The notes under the pieces were generated by a model. It did not search any database. It had not been told where the DNA came from and saw nothing but the letters and a program-made list of their open reading frames with translations. The position numbers and the translations under genes are program-made. Shown here in pieces: positions 59,626 to 64,000 of a DNA stretch of 64,000 bases (within the stretch, counting starts at the first letter, position 1; each line of letters begins with the position of its first letter). Location: the NCBI RefSeq assembly GCF_024756235.1, contig NZ_JANUGY010000001.1, forward strand, positions 1 through 64,000, read 5' to 3'. This stretch comes from Massilia kyonggiensis. GTDB taxonomy: Bacteria; Pseudomonadota; Gammaproteobacteria; Burkholderiales; Burkholderiaceae_D.

Positions 59626-62600
59626 CTAGCAAAAGTCACGACTGCGCGCATCGAGCTTGCCGAGCAGGTGCGACATGTCGACGAGGCGCTTGGCCACGAG
59701 GTGCCGCACTTCCCCTTCGCGCTGCCACACGCCGTACACGCCCAGCAGCGACGCGTTCAGCACTTCGCGCCGCTGCTGTTCGACGAGCTGCGGCCACACG
59801 ATCACGTTGATGTTGCCCGTCTCGTCCTCGATGGTCAGGAACAGCACGCCTTTCGCCGTGCCGGGGCGCTGGCGCACCGTGACGATGCCGCACGCGCGCG
59901 CGAGTTGGCCATTCTGGAAATCGTGCAGCACGTCGGCCGGCAGGAAGCGCTGCGCGAGCAGCCGGTCGCGCAGCAGCGCCAGCGGATGGCGGCCCAGCGT
60001 GAGACCCTGCGCGCGGTAGTCGCCGACGATCTCCTCGCCCTCCTGCGGCGCGGGCAGTTCGGGCACGTCCTCGACGGGCGCCGTGGGTTTTAACAAATCC
60101 TTGTCCGGCACGGCGCCCGCCGCTTCCCATAACGCCTGGCGGCGATGGCCCGCCAGCGGTCCGAGCGCATTGCCGGCGGCGAGCACCTGCAGGTCGCCGC
60201 GATCGAGTCCGGCGCGGCGCGCGAGGTCGGCGACATTCGCGAACGGCCGCAGCGCGCGCGAGAGTTCGATGCGCTCCGCCGCTTCCTGCCCCATCCCGCG
60301 CAGCATGTGCAGGCCGAGGCGCACGGCGGGCTGGCCGCGTGCATGATCGTCGAGGTCTTCCAGCGTGGACTCCCAACTGCTGATCGTGATGTCGACGGGA
60401 CGCACCTCGATGCCGTGCCGGCGCGCGTCCTGCACGAGCTGCGACGGGCTGTAGAAACCCATCGGCTGGCTGTTCAGCAGCGCGCACAGGAATGCCGCCG
60501 GCTCGTGGCACTTGAGCCAGGAACTGGCATACGCGAGCAGCGCGAAGCTGGCCGCGTGCGATTCGGGAAAACCGTATTCGCCGAAGCCCTGGATCTGGCT
60601 GAAGATCTGCTCCGCGAACGACTGGTCGTAGCCCTTGGCCAGCATGCCGCCGACGATGCGCTGGTAGTATTTTTCGAGCCCGCCTTTTCTCTTCCACGCG
60701 GCCATCGCGCGACGCAGCTGGTCCGCTTCGCCCGGGGTAAAACCGGCCGCGAGGATCGCCACCTGCATCACCTGCTCCTGGAAGATCGGCACGCCCAGCG
60801 TCCGTTCCAGCGCCACCTTCATGTCCGGGCTCGGGTACACGACGGGCTCCTTCTGCTCGCGCCGTTGCAGGTACGGATGCACCATGCCGCCCTGGATCGG
60901 GCCGGGACGCACGATCGCGACCTGGATCACGAGGTCGTAGAACGTCTTCGGCTTCATCCGCGGCAGCATGCTCATTTGCGCGCGCGATTCGATCTGGAAG
61001 ACGCCGACCGTGTCCGCGCGGCGGATCATCGCGTAGGTGGCCGGATCGTCGTGCGGAATGTCCTGCATCTCGAACGTCGTGCCGTGGCGCAGGCCGACCA
61101 GTTCCAGTCCGCGGCGCAGCATCGACAGCATGCCGAGCGCCAGCACGTCGACCTTCATGAGGCCCAGTTCCTCGAGGTCGTCCTTGTCCCACTGGATCAC
61201 GCTGCGCTCTGCCATCGTCGCGTTCTCGATGGGGACGAGGCGCGACAACTGCCCGCGCGCCATCACGAACCCGCCCGGATGCTGCGACAGGTGGCGCGGA
61301 AAGCCGAGCAGGCGCTGCGCCAGCGACGCCCATTGCTGCGACAGCGGCGCCTCCGGATCGAGCCCGCTCTCGGCCAGGCGGTTCAGCAGGTCGGCCTTGC
61401 TGTCGAACCAGTGGTGCTGCTTGCACACCTTGTCGACGATGGCGAGGTCCACGCCCAGCGCGCGGCCGCTGTCGCGCAGCGCGCTTTTCGGCCGGTAGCT
61501 GATGACGACGGCGGCCAGCGCTGCCCGGGTGCGCCCGTATTTGCGGTAGATGTACTGGATGACTTCTTCGCGGCGCTGGTGCTCGAAGTCGACGTCGATG
61601 TCGGGCGGCTCGTTCCTCTCCTTCGAGATGAAGCGCTCGAACAGGAGGTTGCCCCGCGCCGGATCGACTTCCGTGATGCCCAGGCAGTAGCACACGGCGG
61701 AATTGGCCGCCGAGCCGCGCCCCTGGCACAGGATCTGTTGCGAGCGCGCGTAGCGCACGATGTCGTACACGGTGAGGAAGTAATGCTCGTAGCGCATCTC
61801 GGCGATCAGCGCGAGCTCGTATTCGATCTGCGCCTGGACCTTGGCCGGAATGCCGTCCGTGAAGCGCCGGTGCGCGCCGATCCACGTCTGCTCGCGCAGA
61901 TAGCTCGCGGCCGTGTGGCCGGCGGGGACCACCTCGTCCGGGTATTCGTAGCGCAGCTCGTCCAGCGAGAACGTGCACAGGCGCGCGATGCGGACCGTCT
62001 CGTCCAGCGCCGCGCGCGGGTAGATGTTCGCGAGACGCACGCGCGAGCGCAGGTGCTGCTCCGCGTTCGGCGCGAGCTGGTAGCCGCACTGCGCCACGGG
62101 CTTGCCGGCGCGGATGGCCGTCATCGTGTCCTGCAGCGGTTTGCGCGAGCGGACGTGCATCGTCACGTGACCGCACGCGACGATGCGCATGCCGTGCTGC
62201 CACGCGACTTCCTCGATGGTGGCGCGGTGCGCGTCGTCGAACGCACGATGCAGCAGCGTGAGGCCGAGCCATGCGCGGCCGGGGAAGGTCTGCGCCAGCC
62301 ACGCGGCCTGCCGGTGCAGGCGGTCGACATCGTCGGGCATATGGCCCGGGTACGCGGGCAGCAGGATCGCCAGGCAGTCCGGCATGCCGCGCAGGTGCTC
62401 GAGTCCCTCGGGCGGCCCATCGAAATCGGACGGATGCAGCAAATACGTGCCCTTCTCGCTGCGCGTGCGGCCCAGCGTGATCATCTCCGACAGGTTGCCG
62501 TAGCCGTTGCGGTTCTGTGCCAGCAACAGCAGGGACAACGCGCGGCTGCCGTCGTCCGGATGCTGCAGATGAAAATGCGCGCCGACGATGAACGGCAGCT

Positions 62601-62841
62601 TCGCCCGCTTCGCTTCCGCATGCGCGCGTACGACGCCGGCCAGCGAGCACTCGTCCGCCAGCGCCAGCGCCGTGTAGCCCAGCTGCACGGCGCGGTCCAC
62701 CAGTTCTTCCGCATGCGACGCGCCCTGCAGGAACGAGAAGTTCGACAGGCAAAACAGTTCAGCGTAGGCCGGTAACCCCGCCGCCGCGCCAAGGTGGGAA
62801 TCATTCATTGGCGTCAAGCGAAGTGGGGGAATATCGGCCAT
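59626..62841 (-). CDS. dnaE2: Error-prone DNA polymerase DnaE2 (ImuC)
   Basis: SOS-inducible C-family polymerase alpha-subunit paralogue for translesion synthesis, 1071 residues. PHP domain at the N-terminus (AELFCLSNFSFLQGASHAEELV, LALADECSLAGVVRA), polymerase palm with DIDVDFEHQRREE, then helix-hairpin-helix and OB domains (GIVTVRQRPGTAKGVLFLTIED). A LexA-type box lies upstream at 62873-62892. The usual partners imuA and imuB are not adjacent: phzF is upstream and leuA downstream. ATG at 62841; an in-frame ATG at 62808 is possible and neither has a clear ribosome site. Confidence 0.94.
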   Translation of the reverse strand: MADIPPLRLTPMNDSHLGAAAGLPAYAELFCLSNFSFLQGASHAEELVDRAVQLGYTALALADECSLAGVVRAHAEAKRAKLPFIVGAHFHLQHPDDGSRALSLLLLAQNRNGYGNLSEMITLGRTRSEKGTYLLHPSDFDGPPEGLEHLRGMPDCLAILLPAYPGHMPDDVDRLHRQAAWLAQTFPGRAWLGLTLLHRAFDDAHRATIEEVAWQHGMRIVACGHVTMHVRSRKPLQDTMTAIRAGKPVAQCGYQLAPNAEQHLRSRVRLANIYPRAALDETVRIARLCTFSLDELRYEYPDEVVPAGHTAASYLREQTWIGAHRRFTDGIPAKVQAQIEYELALIAEMRYEHYFLTVYDIVRYARSQQILCQGRGSAANSAVCYCLGITEVDPARGNLLFERFISKERNEPPDIDVDFEHQRREEVIQYIYRKYGRTRAALAAVVISYRPKSALRDSGRALGVDLAIVDKVCKQHHWFDSKADLLNRLAESGLDPEAPLSQQWASLAQRLLGFPRHLSQHPGGFVMARGQLSRLVPIENATMAERSVIQWDKDDLEELGLMKVDVLALGMLSMLRRGLELVGLRHGTTFEMQDIPHDDPATYAMIRRADTVGVFQIESRAQMSMLPRMKPKTFYDLVIQVAIVRPGPIQGGMVHPYLQRREQKEPVVYPSPDMKVALERTLGVPIFQEQVMQVAILAAGFTPGEADQLRRAMAAWKRKGGLEKYYQRIVGGMLAKGYDQSFAEQIFSQIQGFGEYGFPESHAASFALLAYASSWLKCHEPAAFLCALLNSQPMGFYSPSQLVQDARRHGIEVRPVDITISSWESTLEDLDDHARGQPAVRLGLHMLRGMGQEAAERIELSRALRPFANVADLARRAGLDRGDLQVLAAGNALGPLAGHRRQALWEAAGAVPDKDLLKPTAPVEDVPELPAPQEGEEIVGDYRAQGLTLGRHPLALLRDRLLAQRFLPADVLHDFQNGQLARACGIVTVRQRPGTAKGVLFLTIEDETGNINVIVWPQLVEQQRREVLNASLLGVYGVWQREGEVRHLVAKRLVDMSHLLGKLDARSRDFC

Positions 62842-62872
62842 GGCAATTCAGTCAAAATGGTGTATTATGAAA

Positions 62873-62892
62873 TACTGTATATAAACCCAGTA
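62873..62892. promoter_or_regulatory. LexA (SOS) box between dnaE2 and phzF
   Basis: TACTGTATATAAACCCAGTA matches 17 of 20 positions of the enterobacterial LexA consensus TACTGTATATATATACAGTA. It lies 32 bases before the dnaE2 ATG and 28 before the divergent PhzF-like gene, so it could repress both. Confidence 0.78.
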
Positions 62893-62919
62893 TAGCTGAC
62901 GACCCCGTCCTTGCCAAAT

Positions 62920-63702
62920 ATGCACACCCATTCCTTGCGCTGCTTCGGTGCCCGCCCGGGTACCGGCAACCCGGCCCTCGTCATCGAGGATGGCGACCAC
63001 GACCCCGACGCCCGCCTGGCGCTTGCCCGTGCGCGCGACATGACCTGCGTCTTCGTCGATGCGGGTGCGGACGGTGCGCTGTCCGTCGATTACTACTATC
63101 CGCACAAGCGCAGCCCGCTGTGCCTCCATGCGACGCTGGCCGTGGCGGCCGTGCTGTTCGCCCGTGCGCCGCACGCGAACCCGATCGCCGTGCGCACGGC
63201 GGCCGAGGGGCAATCATTGGAACTGGTGCGCGGCGGCGACGATTATTTCGTGCGGCTGTCTCCCCAGCAGGTCGCAGCGCAGGACGTCGGCGCCGACATG
63301 GCCGCCGCGCTGCTGGGCATACCGGTGGCGTCGTTGACCACGCCGCCGCGCGTGGCGTCGGTCGGCAGTCCCAAGCTGCTCGTCAAGGTGGCGGATACGG
63401 ACGCGTTATATGGCCTCGCGCCCGACCTCGCGCGCATCGCCGCGTGGGGCAAGGAAGCGGGCGTGAACGGCATCTACGCGTGGTGCAGGCGCGATGACGG
63501 CACGTTCGAGGGCCGCAACTTCAACCACCTCGACCCGCGGCTGGAAGACAGCGCGACGGGCGTGGCGGCGGGTGCGTTGACGGCATTGCTCGGCCTCGGC
63601 ATCCGGCTGCGCCAGGGCCGCGCGACGGGCGGCGATTGCCTGATCCGCACGCGCAGGGAAGGCGCCGCCATCCTCGTCGGCGGTGCGGTCGAAACCATTT
63701 GA
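62920..63702 (+). CDS. PhzF-family protein with altered active site
   Basis: 260-residue protein of the PhzF isomerase/epimerase fold (two diaminopimelate-epimerase-like halves). RPGTGNPALVI near the N-terminus and the C-terminal FNHLDPRLEDSATGVAAGAL segment fit the family. The active-site stretch, usually close to GELPLCGHATLA with a catalytic Glu, reads RSPLCLHATLA at 64-74: Arg replaces Glu and Leu replaces Gly. Activity by the usual mechanism is therefore doubtful. ATG at 62920; a TTG three codons upstream is also in frame. Shares an upstream region and LexA box with dnaE2. Confidence 0.82.
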   Translation: MHTHSLRCFGARPGTGNPALVIEDGDHDPDARLALARARDMTCVFVDAGADGALSVDYYYPHKRSPLCLHATLAVAAVLFARAPHANPIAVRTAAEGQSLELVRGGDDYFVRLSPQQVAAQDVGADMAAALLGIPVASLTTPPRVASVGSPKLLVKVADTDALYGLAPDLARIAAWGKEAGVNGIYAWCRRDDGTFEGRNFNHLDPRLEDSATGVAAGALTALLGLGIRLRQGRATGGDCLIRTRREGAAILVGGAVETI

Positions 63703-63747
63703 TTCGAAGGTGTTGTACCCCCCAACCCACTCATCAAGGAGACCGAA

Positions 63748-64000
63748 ATGGAACGGAACGTCGTAGGCTGGTTCGAAATCTATGTGGACGACATGAAGCG
63801 CGCCCGCGCTTTCTATGAAACCGTGTTCGAGGCAAAACTGGAGAACCTCGCACCGGAAGGCAGCGAAGCGCCGGGCGGCCTGGAGATGTGGGCCTTCACG
63901 GGCGACCCGAACGCCGGCGGCGCGGCCGGATCGATCGTCAAGATGGAAGGCTGCAAGGCCGGCGGCAACAGCACGATCGTCTATTTCAGCTGCGCCGACT
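63748..64000 (+). CDS. VOC-family (glyoxalase/bleomycin resistance-like) protein, cut by window end
   Basis: First 84 codons of a gene running off the window. GWFEIYVDDMKRARAFYETVF is the classical beta-alpha-beta start of a vicinal-oxygen-chelate domain; LEMWAFTGDPNAGGAAGSIVKM follows. Strong AAGGAG seven bases before the ATG. 45 bases after the phzF-like stop on the same strand, so perhaps cotranscribed. Function cannot be given beyond the fold. Confidence 0.85.
   Translation, partial: MERNVVGWFEIYVDDMKRARAFYETVFEAKLENLAPEGSEAPGGLEMWAFTGDPNAGGAAGSIVKMEGCKAGGNSTIVYFSCAD

Noticed and set aside
60145..62775. Long plus-strand frame opposite dnaE2
   Set aside because: Low-complexity shadow translation; the dnaE2 motifs are on the minus strand.

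Overview
The window is GC-rich chromosomal DNA of a beta-proteobacterium, most likely Oxalobacteraceae (Massilia/Telluria/Duganella type). I base this on protein resemblance, on conserved gene orders (pyrG-kdsA-eno-ftsB, dapA-bamC, site-2 protease-trpS) and on the cyanophycin locus with its ABC transporter and DUF1854 partner. I see no IS element, prophage, tRNA, rRNA or CRISPR array. Most long open frames opposite the real genes are high-GC shadows and are left out.

Layout. 1-2.6 kb: peroxide defence (ahpC, ahpF) with a good promoter. 2.6-8.8 kb: a four-gene signalling operon (CHASE3/GAF hybrid kinase, CheR, CheB without receiver, receiver-kinase) joined by ATGA overlaps. 8.9-13.8 kb: an operon of glycosyltransferase, PRISE-type reductase and UvrA2-like ATPase; the first gene seems to start at ATC. 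14-15.6 kb: an ABC-F ATPase preceded by a three-codon reading frame. 15.6-23.4 kb: the cyanophycin locus, with ABC transporter and DUF1854 on one strand and two tandem cyanophycin synthetases on the other, the first without its Mur-ligase P-loop. 23.6-28 kb: two small proteins, mutS and a secreted protein resembling a metallophosphoesterase that has lost its metal ligands. 28-30.9 kb: slyD, a uL16-hydroxylase-like cupin, a small unknown and an Ala-rich lipoprotein. 31-38 kb: a long minus-strand housekeeping run (PHP phosphatase, htpX, a YciO-like gene, a site-2 protease homologue with HDAAQ in place of HExxH, trpS, a methyltransferase, dapA, bamC). 38-41.2 kb: hydrolase, gamma-carbonic anhydrase, hslO, dps. 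41.2-45 kb: a KaiC-like ATPase with a hybrid kinase, and a PAAR protein. 45-49.7 kb: pyrG-kdsA-eno-ftsB and an orphan antitoxin-like gene. 49.9-57.6 kb: YjgN-like membrane protein, M48 protease, two paralogous chemoreceptors, a PRC-barrel protein and an M20 amidohydrolase. 57.6-64 kb: leuA with a leucine-rich leader peptide, SOS-type dnaE2 with a LexA box, a PhzF-like protein and a VOC gene cut by the window end.

The most interesting points are an apparently leaderless leuL leader peptide with four CTA codons upstream of leuA, the cyanophycin locus with a P-loop-less second synthetase, several homologues whose catalytic motifs are altered (site-2 protease, metallophosphoesterase, PhzF, one chemoreceptor methylation site), the ATC start of the glycosyltransferase, and a terminator-like hairpin directly before the M20 gene. 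All functional statements come from reading the sequence and from memory of protein families; no search was run.
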